A DNA stretch of 64,000 nt from UBA8079 sp965205535 (GCA_965205535.1 CBDBHH010000005.1:2604001-2668000); one strand, 5' to 3'. Numbered from the stretch's first letter, positions 16,750 to 25,650 are shown. The notes: generated by a model from the sequence alone, not told the origin. Numbers and translations: made by a program.

Positions 16750-17988
16750 CTAACCGATCGCGCCAGCGTCGCGTAGCTCGGCGATCTTCGCGTCATCGTA
16801 GTCGAGCACGTCGCGCAGCACCTCGCGCAGCACCTCGTCCGTATGCTGGCCGAGGAGAGGCGGGTGATGGCGATATGCGACGGGTGTTTCGGAAAGCTTG
16901 AGCGGGCTGGCAATCAGCTGCGCGCCGTCCGGTCCGGCCAGTGGGTGCGGGACATTTACGACCATATCGCGCGCCTTGACGTGGGGGTCTTCGAAAACCT
17001 GATCGAGAGTATTGATCGGCCCGCAACCGATCTTGTTGGCCTCCAGTTCGGCCAGCCAGTGAGCAGATGGCTGGGCCTTCATGATCGACGCCAAATGGCC
17101 GACGACCTCATCGCGGTTGCGCACGCGTGAATCATTGGTTGCGAACAGCGGCTGATCGGCCAACTCGGGCTCACCGAGAATACCGGCGAAAGTGCGAAAC
17201 TGGTTGTCGTTGCCCACGGCTACCACGATGTGGCCGTCTGCGGTCTCGAATACCTGGTAGGGGACGATGTTGGGGTGGGCGTTGCCCAGGCGCTCGGCTT
17301 GTCCGGAATGGAGGAAATTCATGCCCTGGTTCACCAGCCATGCGACCTGGGTGTCCAGCATGCCGATATCGATATACTGGCCCTGGCCTGTCACTGCGGC
17401 ATGGCGAAGCGCGCCGTTGACGGCGACGGCAGCGAACATGCCCGACATGATGTCGGCGATGGGGACGCCGACCTTCTGAGGTTCGCCTTCGGCCTCGCCG
17501 GTGATCGACATGATCCCCCCCATTCCCTGAATCAGAAAGTCGTAGCCGGGGCGCGCAGCATATGGACCTGTCTGGCCGAACCCGGTGATCGAGCAGTAGA
17601 CCAGCTTGGGATTCGCATCCTTGAGGTCGTCATAGCCCAGCCCGTATTTCGCGAGGTTCCCGGTCTTGAAGTTCTCGACGATGACATCGGCCTGCATGGC
17701 CAGCTCTCGCACGAGCGCCTGGCCGGTCTCGCTGGTCAGGTCGACTTCGACCGATCGCTTGTTGCGGTTGGCGCTCATGAAATAGGCGCTCTCGCTCGAA
17801 TCCTCGCCATCCGGCCCGGCCATGAAGGGCGGGGCGAAGCGCCGGGTGTCGTCACCGGCGCCGGGACGCTCGATCTTGATGACGTCGGCCCCGAGATCGC
17901 CGAGCATCTGGGTGCAATAGGGGCCGGCGAGGACACGGGTAAGGTCGAGGACGGTTACGCCCGACAGGGCGCCAACGGTATCGGACAT
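16750..17988 (-). CDS. Family III CoA transferase (CaiB/BaiF type)
   Basis: A 412-residue class III CoA transferase of the formyl-CoA/oxalate CoA transferase fold. The N-terminal VLDLTRVLAGPYCTQMLGDLGADVIKIE block (residues about 13-40) is diagnostic. The nucleophilic aspartate that forms the aspartyl-CoA anhydride is D179 in VPIADIMSGM, matching Asp169 of formyl-CoA transferase. The enzyme moves CoA between a donor acyl-CoA and a carboxylic acid in the cytoplasm. It is divergent from a RutE-like nitroreductase 224 bp away. Donor and acceptor are unknown. Confidence 0.93.
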   Translation of the reverse strand: MSDTVGALSGVTVLDLTRVLAGPYCTQMLGDLGADVIKIERPGAGDDTRRFAPPFMAGPDGEDSSESAYFMSANRNKRSVEVDLTSETGQALVRELAMQADVIVENFKTGNLAKYGLGYDDLKDANPKLVYCSITGFGQTGPYAARPGYDFLIQGMGGIMSITGEAEGEPQKVGVPIADIMSGMFAAVAVNGALRHAAVTGQGQYIDIGMLDTQVAWLVNQGMNFLHSGQAERLGNAHPNIVPYQVFETADGHIVVAVGNDNQFRTFAGILGEPELADQPLFATNDSRVRNRDEVVGHLASIMKAQPSAHWLAELEANKIGCGPINTLDQVFEDPHVKARDMVVNVPHPLAGPDGAQLIASPLKLSETPVAYRHHPPLLGQHTDEVLREVLRDVLDYDDAKIAELRDAGAIG

Positions 17989-18212
17989 GGTTCACTCCAG
18001 ATGGGCCGTATTTTCATGGTCGGCCAGGATTGATCTCGAACTGCCTCAATAATGCATTCGGACGGCGCGCTCAACGCCGGGTGGTGCGTTCGTCCAGCGA
18101 ACCCGGAGTTGATGCGATTTGACTTTGATGTCCGTGTCTCACATGTAGTCACCAACCACGGACATGGTTCGGCGATGCGCTCGCGCTGCCGACGAAATAC
18201 AGGGGAAGACGA

Positions 18213-18866
18213 ATGTCAGTTGAAGAAGCTCTCGCCGCAGCGCACGCTCAGATCGAGGAAGTCCGGACCCGGATTCAGTCGCTCGATGAAAATTCCCGCG
18301 ATCTGCTGTTTCTGCAGGCCCGCAATCACAATTGGTGGCAGGACCGCGATGTCAGCGATGCGCAACTGCAGGAAGCCTTCGACCTGGCGCGTATGGGGCC
18401 GACGAGCGCCAATACCCAGCCTGTACGGATAAAATTCGTGCGTTCGAAAGAGGCCAAGGAACGGCTCGCACCGGCGGTGAATGAGCGCAACCGTGAAAAG
18501 ACGATGGAAGCGCCGGTGACGGCGATCATCGCCTACGACAACACATTCTTTAAGGACTTCCCGAAGTTCAACCCGTTCAACGAGGCGATGCCCAAACGCT
18601 TTGAAGGGAACGCACAACTCGCGAACGGGTTCGGGCGTACCCAGGCCGTATTACAGGGCGCGTACTTCATCATGGCGTTGCGTGCGATCGGCCTCGATGC
18701 CGGCGCCATGGGCGGTTTCGATTCCGATGCAGTCGACGCAGAGTTCTTCAAGGACACGCCGGTGAAGTCGATCTTCCTGTGCAACATCGGCTATGGCGAT
18801 GTCTCGGGCATCAAGGGCCCGCGCATGTACCGGTATGAATTCGACGAGGTCTGCGAGGTCCTCTAG
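18213..18866 (+). CDS. RutE-like nitroreductase family protein (putative malonic semialdehyde reductase type)
   Basis: A 217-residue FMN-binding nitroreductase-fold protein. The FDLARMGPTSANTQPVRIKFV block (about residues 50-70) contains the FMN-contacting PTSANTQP motif typical of the RutE/HadB branch, and GAMGGFDSDAVDAEFF matches its C-terminal half. RutE reduces malonic semialdehyde to 3-hydroxypropionate in pyrimidine breakdown. The other rut genes are absent here, so the activity may be a general aldehyde or nitro reduction. It has an N-terminal helical extension of about 20 residues relative to E. coli RutE. The hairpin at 18890 ends the transcript. Confidence 0.8.
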   Translation: MSVEEALAAAHAQIEEVRTRIQSLDENSRDLLFLQARNHNWWQDRDVSDAQLQEAFDLARMGPTSANTQPVRIKFVRSKEAKERLAPAVNERNREKTMEAPVTAIIAYDNTFFKDFPKFNPFNEAMPKRFEGNAQLANGFGRTQAVLQGAYFIMALRAIGLDAGAMGGFDSDAVDAEFFKDTPVKSIFLCNIGYGDVSGIKGPRMYRYEFDEVCEVL

Positions 18867-18889
18867 CGAAAAGTCACTTCAACTTGAAG

Positions 18890-18915
18890 CGGCGGTGCGT
18901 GAGCACCGCCGTTTT
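18890..18915 (+). terminator. Rho-independent terminator between convergent RutE-like and IclR genes
   Basis: A perfect 9-bp stem (18890-18898 with 18903-18911), a GTGA tetraloop and a TTTT tail on the + strand, 24 bp after the RutE-like stop codon. Confidence 0.88.
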
Positions 18916-18919
18916 GCGT

Positions 18920-19690
18920 TTAGCGGGGCAGTTGCGCCGTGATTTTTCTGGACGCGTCGTGGAGCACCGGCAAGAACCGGTTCGTCATGTCGTCGAGACG
19001 CGTGCGGGCGGCATGGGTGCCGACATTCAGTGCGGCGAGAATCCTGCCGTTGCGGTCAAGAATGGGAACGGCGAGGGAGCGCAGGCCGGTCTCAAGCTCC
19101 TGGTCGACCAGCGCATAGCCCTTGAGGCGCACGGTGTCGAAAGCTTCGCGCAACTCCGCACGCTCCGTTTTCGTGCGTTCGGTAAATTGCTGTGGCGTCA
19201 GGTCGTTCAGGTACCGGTCAAGATATTCAGGCGGCTGATGGGCAAGCAATACGCGCCCGAGTGCCGTCACATAAGCGGGTAGGCGCGTCCCTATACTGAG
19301 ATTAATCGACATGATCCGGGTGGCCGAGACACGCGCGACGTAAATCACATCCTGTCCGTCGAGAACGGCAGCGGAACAGGATTCCTGCAACTCGTGGACC
19401 GTTGATTCCATATGCGGTTGTGCGATTTGCCACCATTCGAGTGACGACAGATATGCATAGCCGAGGCCCAGCACCTGTGGGGTCAGGAAGAATCTCCGCC
19501 CATTTGAACTCACGTGCCCGAGCGTTTCGAGCGTGAGCAGAAAGCGGCGTGCGGTCGCGCGGGTTGTGCCTGTTGCCTCGGCAACTTCGCTGATGGTCAT
19601 GTCCGGGCGTTCCGACCCGAACGCCTGAATGACCGCGAGCCCGCGTTCGAGAGATTGCACGAATTCCGAATTTTCACGGCGCGCGGCCAT
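18920..19690 (-). CDS. IclR family transcriptional regulator
   Basis: A 256-residue IclR regulator. The winged HTH (about residues 10-70) includes FVQSLERGLAVIQAF and MTISEVAEATGTTRATARRFL, and the effector domain has LPAYVTALGRVLLAHQPPEYL near 135-155 and GYALVDQELETGLRSLAVPI. This resembles the PcaR/PobR/PcaU branch, which senses aromatic acids or beta-ketoadipate. It is divergent from a beta-hydroxyacid dehydrogenase gene across a strong nested palindrome (19710-19759), the likely site of both autoregulation and control of the dehydrogenase. Confidence 0.93.
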   Translation of the reverse strand: MAARRENSEFVQSLERGLAVIQAFGSERPDMTISEVAEATGTTRATARRFLLTLETLGHVSSNGRRFFLTPQVLGLGYAYLSSLEWWQIAQPHMESTVHELQESCSAAVLDGQDVIYVARVSATRIMSINLSIGTRLPAYVTALGRVLLAHQPPEYLDRYLNDLTPQQFTERTKTERAELREAFDTVRLKGYALVDQELETGLRSLAVPILDRNGRILAALNVGTHAARTRLDDMTNRFLPVLHDASRKITAQLPR

Positions 19691-19709
19691 CGGTAGGTCC
19701 TTTGGGAAG

Positions 19710-19759
19710 TCAGCTATGTTCGATAATCGAACAATAGTTCAATGACCGAACATAGCTGA
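19710..19759. promoter_or_regulatory. Nested palindromic operator for the divergent IclR regulator
   Basis: A perfect 13-base inverted repeat (19710-19722 and 19747-19759) brackets further symmetric elements. One is a 17-base palindrome at 19717-19733 (TGTTCGA-TAA-TCGAACA), and the other a GAAC-AATA-GTTC element immediately after it. The GTTCGATAATCGAAC core resembles operators I recall for PcaR-type IclR regulators. It sits 20 bp upstream of the IclR start and 116 bp upstream of the dehydrogenase start. Confidence 0.65.
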
Positions 19760-19874
19760 AATTGGCCATTCATGCACATGCGAACTGCGTGAGATCGAGT
19801 TTTGGGAGATGCAGATGCTTGTGGTGTTTGGCTAATATCAGACCGTGAATACAGATAATGAGGGGGTAGGAGAC

Positions 19875-20771
19875 ATGGGCCTGGACGGAGCAAAAATCGG
19901 TTGGATAGGTGCCGGCAAGATGGGCGGGCCCATGAGCCGGCGTTTGGTTGCTGCCGGCGCCGACGTCGTTGTTCATGATCCGGTTGAGGCCAACATGGAT
20001 GCGGTCGTCGCGGCGGGCGCGCGCGCGGCTAGTTCCAATCGTGACGCCGGCGCCGGTGCGAATATCGTTGTGTCGATGATTCCCAACGATGCGGTGCTCC
20101 GGGCCGTCACCATCGAAGATGAGGGGATCTTCGCGGACCTCGCGCCGGGCACGATCTATGTCGATATGAGCACGGTCTCGCCCGAAGTGTCCGCACAGGT
20201 GGCGGCGGCAGCAGCAACAGCCGGTATTCCGCATGTGCGCGCCACCGTGTCCGGCAGCACGATGCTGGCGGAAGCGGGCAAGCTGACGGTCATGGTGTCG
20301 GGCCCGAAGGACGCCGCGGATGTGTGCGCGGCATTGTTTGACGCCATGAGTGCGCACCATTTCTATCTCGGCGCAGAAGAGCAGGCCCGTTACCTGAAAT
20401 TGGTCATAAACCTGCTGGTCGGCAGTTCCGCCGCTGTATTGGCAGAGGCACTGACCCTCGGGCGGAAGGGGGGCCTTGACTGGGCGCAGATGATCGATGT
20501 GATCGGCGCGAGCGTCGCGGCGTCGCCCTATATCCAGTACAACGTCGAACCGCTGAAGGCGCAGGACCTCTCACCGATGTTCTCGACGGAACGGATGGTA
20601 AAAGACTCACGCCTGATCAGTGAAGCCGGTGCCAGTGGCGGCGTGCCACTGGCGATCGGGGACGCCATGCTCCAGACTTTTCTGGACACGGCGGAAGCGG
20701 GCTACGGCGAGGACAATCTCACCGCAGCCATCAAGCTTCTCGAACAGCGCGCCGGCCTGGATGAACTTTAG
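19875..20771 (+). CDS. NAD(P)-dependent beta-hydroxyacid dehydrogenase (3-hydroxyisobutyrate dehydrogenase family)
   Basis: A 298-residue beta-hydroxyacid dehydrogenase. The N-terminal Rossmann motif is IGWIGAGKMGGPMSRRL (residues 8-24). The substrate motif VDMSTVSPE (normally D-x-S-T) lies near 97, the second-site VSGSTMLAEAGKL near 122, and the catalytic lysine in YLKLVINLL near 173. Family members oxidise 3-hydroxyisobutyrate, tartronate semialdehyde-type or related substrates. The ATG at 19875 has a GGTAGGAGA ribosome site and is preferred to one at 19845. It is probably controlled by the divergent IclR regulator. It ends 12 bp from glnK on the opposite strand. Confidence 0.9.
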   Translation: MGLDGAKIGWIGAGKMGGPMSRRLVAAGADVVVHDPVEANMDAVVAAGARAASSNRDAGAGANIVVSMIPNDAVLRAVTIEDEGIFADLAPGTIYVDMSTVSPEVSAQVAAAAATAGIPHVRATVSGSTMLAEAGKLTVMVSGPKDAADVCAALFDAMSAHHFYLGAEEQARYLKLVINLLVGSSAAVLAEALTLGRKGGLDWAQMIDVIGASVAASPYIQYNVEPLKAQDLSPMFSTERMVKDSRLISEAGASGGVPLAIGDAMLQTFLDTAEAGYGEDNLTAAIKLLEQRAGLDEL

Positions 20772-20783
20772 TCCCGGAGAGGC

Positions 20784-21122
20784 CTAAAGAGCGTCGGAGC
20801 CGGTCTCACCAGTACGCACGCGCACCGCTGACTGGAGATCGAGGACAAAAATCTTGCCGTCACCGATCTTCTCGGTATTTGCCGCGTTGCGGATGGCGTC
20901 GACGACATTGTCGACAACGGCGTCATCGACAGCGACTTCGATTTTTACTTTCGGCACGAAGTTCACCTGATACTCGGCACCACGGTAAATCTCCGTCTGC
21001 CCTTTCTGGCGGCCATAGCCTTTGACTTCGCTGGCCGTCATGCCTTCGATGCCAACCCCGGCCAACGCCTCACGCACATCGTCGAGTTTGTGCGGTTTGA
21101 TGATCGCAACAATGAATTTCAT
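20784..21122 (-). CDS. glnK: Nitrogen regulatory PII protein GlnK
   Basis: A 112-residue PII signalling protein, the standard length. The T-loop contains the uridylylation site Y51 (EIYRGAEY), and the B- and C-loop motifs GDGKIFV (about 84-90) and VRVRTGETG are intact. PII trimers sense 2-oxoglutarate, ATP/ADP and glutamine status, and GlnK blocks AmtB under nitrogen sufficiency. It lies 79 bp downstream of amtB on the same strand; the common order is glnK then amtB, so here it is inverted. Co-transcription with amtB is very likely. Confidence 0.97.
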   Translation of the reverse strand: MKFIVAIIKPHKLDDVREALAGVGIEGMTASEVKGYGRQKGQTEIYRGAEYQVNFVPKVKIEVAVDDAVVDNVVDAIRNAANTEKIGDGKIFVLDLQSAVRVRTGETGSDAL

Positions 21123-21201
21123 GGTTGATCCTGTGTCGTTGGGGGCGGCGCCGGTTTATCGCCGACACCGCCCCAAAGTTACGTCGAGATGACCGGGCGG
21201 G

Positions 21202-22413
21202 CTACATATTGTGGTAGCCGCGCTCGCCATGCAGTGCCAGATCGAGGCCCTGGACTTCGGTTTCCTCATCGACCCGGAACGTCAGGAACATCTTCAGCAC
21301 CACAACGATAACGGCGGTGAGGACGGCCGACCAGATCGCGACGATAATGATCCCGAGAGCCTGTACACCCAACTGGCTGCCAATGGTCATGCCTTCGGCG
21401 AGACCATTGCCGCCAAGCGCGGCCGAAACGAAGACAGCTGTCAGCATCGTGCCGATCATGCCGCCGATCCCATGGACGGCGAAAACGTCGAGGGAATCGT
21501 CGATCTTGAACCGCTGTTTCACGGCCTGAGTGACCATGTAGCAGACGACACCGCCGGCGAGGCCGAGGACAAGACCACCGATCGGGCCGACGGAGCCTGA
21601 AGCAGGTGTGATCGTGGCGAGACCGGCGACCATGCCGGTGACCGCACCAACGAGGCTGGCCTTGCGGTAACGGATCAGTTCCATGACCGACCAGGCGATG
21701 GCACCGGCCGCAGCCGAAATATGTGTCACCGTCATGGCCATCCCCGCAGCGGCATCGGCTGCGAGGGCAGAGCCGGCATTGAAGCCGAACCAGCCGACCC
21801 ACAGCATTGCCGCACCGATCATGGTGAGGCCCGGGCTATGCGGAGGCTGGACTTCCTTCGGGAAACCGCGGCGCGGTCCGAGCATCATGGCCAGCACCAG
21901 TGCGGATACGCCTGCGGTTACATGGACCACGACACCGCCGGCGAAATCGAGCAGGCCCATCTCGGCGAGGAAACCACCGCCCCAGACCCAATGCACGACC
22001 GGGGCATAGACAATCAGTACCCAGACGAGCGAGAAGGCGATCACGAACGAGAAATGGATGCGTTCGGGATAAGCGCCGACGATCAGCGCCGGTGTAATGA
22101 TCGCGAATGTCATCTGGAACATGAAGAACAGGGTTTCGGGGATTGTTCCCGACACGCTGTCGATGGTCACACCGGAGAGGAATGACTTACCGAGCCCGCC
22201 CCACCATGCGTTGCCGTCACCGAAGGCAATCGAATAGCCGACCGCGAACCAGAGAATTGAAACCGTCGCCGCGATGGCGAAACAGTTCATGAGAACCGAC
22301 AGCACGTTTTGTGATCGTACGAGGCCCGCGTAGAAAAGTGCGAGGCCGGGCAGGGTCATAAACAAAACCAGCGCCGTCGAGGTCAGAATCCAAGCCGTAT
22401 CGGCTCCTTGCAT
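21202..22413 (-). CDS. amtB: Ammonium transporter AmtB
   Basis: A 403-residue membrane protein of the Amt/Rh family with eleven expected transmembrane helices. Conserved features are the N-terminal LFYAGLVRSQNVLSVLMNCF block, a VHWVWGGGFLAEMGLLDFAGGVVVHVTAG segment whose last histidine is the first of the pore's twin histidines, and FAVHGIGGMIGTML with the second. It conducts NH3/NH4+ across the inner membrane under nitrogen limitation. No cleavable signal peptide is evident. I looked for a sigma-54 promoter upstream and did not find one with correct -24/-12 spacing. Confidence 0.97.
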   Translation of the reverse strand: MQGADTAWILTSTALVLFMTLPGLALFYAGLVRSQNVLSVLMNCFAIAATVSILWFAVGYSIAFGDGNAWWGGLGKSFLSGVTIDSVSGTIPETLFFMFQMTFAIITPALIVGAYPERIHFSFVIAFSLVWVLIVYAPVVHWVWGGGFLAEMGLLDFAGGVVVHVTAGVSALVLAMMLGPRRGFPKEVQPPHSPGLTMIGAAMLWVGWFGFNAGSALAADAAAGMAMTVTHISAAAGAIAWSVMELIRYRKASLVGAVTGMVAGLATITPASGSVGPIGGLVLGLAGGVVCYMVTQAVKQRFKIDDSLDVFAVHGIGGMIGTMLTAVFVSAALGGNGLAEGMTIGSQLGVQALGIIIVAIWSAVLTAVIVVVLKMFLTFRVDEETEVQGLDLALHGERGYHNM

Positions 22414-22635
22414 GATTCCGCTCCTTCATATGTTGGTTGTTACGTTTTCTTATTAATTGAGGTCCGCCGAATGCACCGGCACCAGATGACCACGGGACAC
22501 GCCCGCGGCCCCGTAGAGGCGCTGGTTCTTTCGGAATCCCTATTACGGCGTGAGTGCGGTTATGTTTCTTATTTGGCCGCCGACAGGTTTCGCGCAGGAT
22601 AATATCGCGATGACAGGCGTTCGCAAGGGGCACAT

Positions 22636-23934
22636 GTGAGCAAAACCACCATCAATGAAGCCACGAATACCGTGCCGCCGCAGGTTCTGCGGGACCTGTT
22701 CGCCGCCGCCGTCGCCGCGGCTGACCCAATGAACTGTGTTCCGGCGTCGCTTCCGTCGCCCGATGCAACCGGACGGATCATTGTGATCGGGGCCGGCAAG
22801 GCATCGGCGGCGATGGCACGCGCTGTGGAAATCAAGGCCCGGGATCAGGGATGGATCGACCGCCTGGAAGGGCTGGTGGTGACCCGTTACGGCCATGGGG
22901 CCGACTGCGACACCATCGAAATCATCGAAGCCGCACACCCGGTGCCCGACGCGGCGGGTGCGGAGGCGGCACGACGGATTCAGGAGATGGCGTCGGGTCT
23001 CACATCGGAAGACCTGTTGATCTGCCTTGTTTCGGGCGGAGGATCGGCGCTCCTCACTGCACCGGCCGATGGTGTTACGGCAGAGGAAAAGGCCGCGGTG
23101 ACCCGTGCGTTACTGCGCAGCGGTGCGCCCATCGGCGAGATGAACTGTGTGCGCAAGCATATCTCTGCGGTGAAAGGCGGGCGTCTTGCTCGAATTGCCG
23201 CGCCGGCGCGGGTGATTAGCCTGATGATCTCGGATGTGCCGGGCGACGACCCGTCCGTGATCGCGTCCGGTCCGACCGTGCCCGATGCGACGACGTGTCA
23301 GGACGCACTCGAAATCCTGACGCGCTACGCGATCGAGGTGCCGGCCTCGGTTCTTGCGCTGCTGAATACTGACGCTGGCGAGACGCCGAAGCCCAATGAC
23401 CCGTTATTCGCCAGGGTCGAGAATGTGATCGTCGCGCGGCCGTCCGAGATGCTGGACGAGGTGGAGAATGCCGCGCGTGAGGCTGGATTCGATGTCGTCT
23501 CGCTGGGGGCGGACCTGGAAGGAGATGCGCGGATGCTCGGTGCCGAGCATGCGGCACTGGCGATCCAGCTTCAGCAGGAACACACGGAATCGCTGGTTAT
23601 TTTATCGGGCGGTGAGACGACAGTGACCGTAACCGGTGACGGACGCGGGGGGCGCAACGCGGAATATGCGCTTGGCCTGGCACAGGCGCTCAAGGGTGCC
23701 CCCGGTATTCATGCCATTGCCTGTGATACGGACGGTATCGACGGCGTTGAAGACAATGCCGGGGTGCTGGTGACACCCGACACACTCGACCGCGCCCGCG
23801 CAGCGGGTTTCGATGCGGCCGATACACTTGCCGGTAACGACGCTTACAGTCTTTTCGCGGCGATCGACGATCTTGTGATCACGGGGCCGACCCGCACCAA
23901 CGTGAACGATTTCCGGGCGATTCTGATCGTCTGA
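22636..23934 (+). CDS. Glycerate 2-kinase / hydroxypyruvate reductase-type protein (MOFRL family)
   Basis: A 432-residue protein of the GckA/TtuD family. The N-terminal DUF4147 domain carries IIVIGAGKASAAMA (about 51-64) and LVSGGGSALLTAP (about 131-143), and the C-terminal MOFRL domain has LSGGETTVTVTGDGRGGRNAEYAL (about 320-343). Such proteins phosphorylate D-glycerate to 2-phosphoglycerate at the end of the serine-cycle, tartrate or glyoxylate branches; older annotations call TtuD hydroxypyruvate reductase. The start is GTG at 22636, because an ATG two bases earlier runs into an immediate stop. It is divergent from amtB. Confidence 0.92.
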   Translation: MSKTTINEATNTVPPQVLRDLFAAAVAAADPMNCVPASLPSPDATGRIIVIGAGKASAAMARAVEIKARDQGWIDRLEGLVVTRYGHGADCDTIEIIEAAHPVPDAAGAEAARRIQEMASGLTSEDLLICLVSGGGSALLTAPADGVTAEEKAAVTRALLRSGAPIGEMNCVRKHISAVKGGRLARIAAPARVISLMISDVPGDDPSVIASGPTVPDATTCQDALEILTRYAIEVPASVLALLNTDAGETPKPNDPLFARVENVIVARPSEMLDEVENAAREAGFDVVSLGADLEGDARMLGAEHAALAIQLQQEHTESLVILSGGETTVTVTGDGRGGRNAEYALGLAQALKGAPGIHAIACDTDGIDGVEDNAGVLVTPDTLDRARAAGFDAADTLAGNDAYSLFAAIDDLVITGPTRTNVNDFRAILIV

Positions 23935-23939
23935 ATCGA

Positions 23940-23974
23940 AAAGGCCGGCGCCCTGATCTTGGGCGCCGGCCTTT
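23940..23974. terminator. Shared hairpin between convergent glycerate kinase and deiodinase-like genes
   Basis: A perfect 14-bp stem (23940-23953 with 23961-23974) around a 7-base loop. Each end has an A/T-rich flank, so it can serve both convergent transcripts, although the T-tract is short on each strand. Confidence 0.8.
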
Positions 23975-24003
23975 CTGAAACTGTCAGGCGTTTTTGTTGC
24001 GGC

Positions 24004-24729
24004 CTATGCGGCCTGCTTGCGCGCCTTGCGCTTCGCCCACCAGGTCTCGATATCCAGCTTGAAGTGCATGTAATAGACCTTGGGGAAAATGATCAGGATG
24101 TCGTAGAGCGCCACCCATCCGCCCTTCAGGGTCACGGGGATGGTGATCCACGGTGCGGCACCGATAATCGCGACATGCTCGTCGGTGACGATCGTGTCGC
24201 GGTTGTCCAGCGCGCGTTCCACCAGATGTGCGAACGACCAGTCGGCGCGGTAGATGACCTTGCCGTCGGGGTTGATCACATACACCGTATTCGGCAGAAG
24301 ACCCCACTCGTGGTGCCATTTACCCTCGACGTTATCGACGATGATCTTGCGACCCTCTTTGTAATCGTCGCGGTTGCGCTTGGCATATTCGATCTTCTCG
24401 TCGATCGTCTCCGCCTGCTTGGCCTTTTCGCCGGGATGGGCTTCACGGACATAAACCACCAGCCATTCAACGTCGGGATATTTTTTCTTCAGCTTGGCGT
24501 AGGGCTTCACGTTCTTGACGTACATCGGGCAGGTGAGGCTGCCAGACTCGATCACCAGCCACTTTCCCTTGTAGTCCGCGAGTGCGACCTCGTTGCCGTC
24601 GAGATCCGTCAGGGTGTAGTCAAAATTGACCTCTTCGCCGGCCTTCGGTCCCGGGAAATATCCGAGTTCGTAATTGCTCATCTTGAAGCGAGGGTAGTTG
24701 TACGTATCGTCTCGTGCGGGTGCGCCCAT
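24004..24729 (-). CDS. Iodothyronine deiodinase-like thioredoxin-fold protein (cysteine form)
   Basis: A 241-residue soluble protein with a thioredoxin-like core. Residues 52-70 read LVIESGSLTCPMY; in animal deiodinases the corresponding stretch is G-S-C-T-Sec-P, so C67 occupies the selenocysteine position. The following EWLVVYVREAHPGE (about 88-101) matches the deiodinase Y-x-x-E-A-H block. A second half contains NTVYVINPDGKVIYRADW, typical of redoxin folds. Bacterial members are poorly characterised and may be peroxiredoxin-like. The C-terminus adds a hydrophobic stretch and a basic tail (residues 205-241). An AAGGAGAG ribosome site supports the ATG at 24729. It is 141 bp downstream of an SDR on the same strand. 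Confidence 0.75.
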   Translation of the reverse strand: MGAPARDDTYNYPRFKMSNYELGYFPGPKAGEEVNFDYTLTDLDGNEVALADYKGKWLVIESGSLTCPMYVKNVKPYAKLKKKYPDVEWLVVYVREAHPGEKAKQAETIDEKIEYAKRNRDDYKEGRKIIVDNVEGKWHHEWGLLPNTVYVINPDGKVIYRADWSFAHLVERALDNRDTIVTDEHVAIIGAAPWITIPVTLKGGWVALYDILIIFPKVYYMHFKLDIETWWAKRKARKQAA

Positions 24730-24870
24730 CTGTTCGCTCTCCTTGTGGACTTCCGTGGGAGGTCCGAATTATTGAGTTGCGCAAATATTACATCATAAGG
24801 AACCGGTTCGTTAACAACAGATGCGTGAAAACGGCCCTGCACATGCCGTTTCGCACATCAATTACGGGTC

Positions 24871-25650
24871 TTAGACGACGGTCCAGCCCCCATCGATGGT
24901 CAGGCTGGCGCCGGTGATTAGTTCCGAAGCGGGCGAGGCGAGGAATATCACGGCCCCTGTGACGTCGGAAATCTTGCCGAGGCGACCCATGAGAATGCGG
25001 TCCATCACGAATTCCCTGAATTCCGGGTTCTCGAACATCGGTTTGGTCATCGGCGTCTCGATGAACGTCGGACCGATGCAATTGCTGCGGATATTCTGCG
25101 GCGCGAGCTCGGCGGCAATGGCTTTGCTCATGCCCTCGACGGCGTGCTTCGTCGCACAATAGTTGGTGCGGTTGGGTGACCCGACATGGCCCATCTGCGA
25201 CGACATGTGAATGATCGACCCGCCGCGGTCATTTGCCAGCATGCGACGCGCGGCAGCCTGGGCGACCAGGAACATCGACTTCACGTTGATGTTGAGCAGA
25301 AAATCGAGATGCTCCTCGCTCACATCGACGAAGGGTTCTGGAATATTGGCGCCCGCATTGTTCATCAGAATATCGATCCGCTCGAGACCCTCGATCTTTT
25401 CGGTTACCTGCGCGGCATCGGTGACATCGCAGATAACGGTGCGCGCGGTACCGCCGGACTCGGTAATACGCTGTGAGACTTCGTCCAGGTCGCTCTGGGT
25501 GCGGCTGACCAGCACGAGGTCGGCTCCGGCATCGGCGAGCGCCAACGCGATGCCACGCCCCAACCCACGGCCCGCGCCCGTGACCACCGCGACCAATCCG
25601 TCGAGCCGCAGCGACGGCGATTTACTGTCTTCGATTTCCGCAACACTCAT
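24871..25650 (-). CDS. SDR family oxidoreductase
   Basis: A 259-residue classical SDR. The glycine-rich TGAGRGLGRG is near residues 21-30, NNAGANIP near 96-103, and catalytic Ser-Tyr-Lys appears as SSQMGHVGSPNRTNYCATK near 150-168. The ending ITGASLTIDGGWTVV is the typical SDR C-terminus. It is transcribed away from the cyclase genes at 25800 and shares their promoter region of about 150 bp, so it could be co-regulated and act on the same pathway. Cofactor and substrate are unknown. Confidence 0.88.
   Translation of the reverse strand: MSVAEIEDSKSPSLRLDGLVAVVTGAGRGLGRGIALALADAGADLVLVSRTQSDLDEVSQRITESGGTARTVICDVTDAAQVTEKIEGLERIDILMNNAGANIPEPFVDVSEEHLDFLLNINVKSMFLVAQAAARRMLANDRGGSIIHMSSQMGHVGSPNRTNYCATKHAVEGMSKAIAAELAPQNIRSNCIGPTFIETPMTKPMFENPEFREFVMDRILMGRLGKISDVTGAVIFLASPASELITGASLTIDGGWTVV

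Noticed and set aside
22414..22635. Possible sigma-54 promoter upstream of amtB
   Set aside because: A TGGTGC...TGCA string occurs on the minus strand, but the GG-to-GC distance is 9 rather than 12 bases, so it does not fit a -24/-12 promoter.
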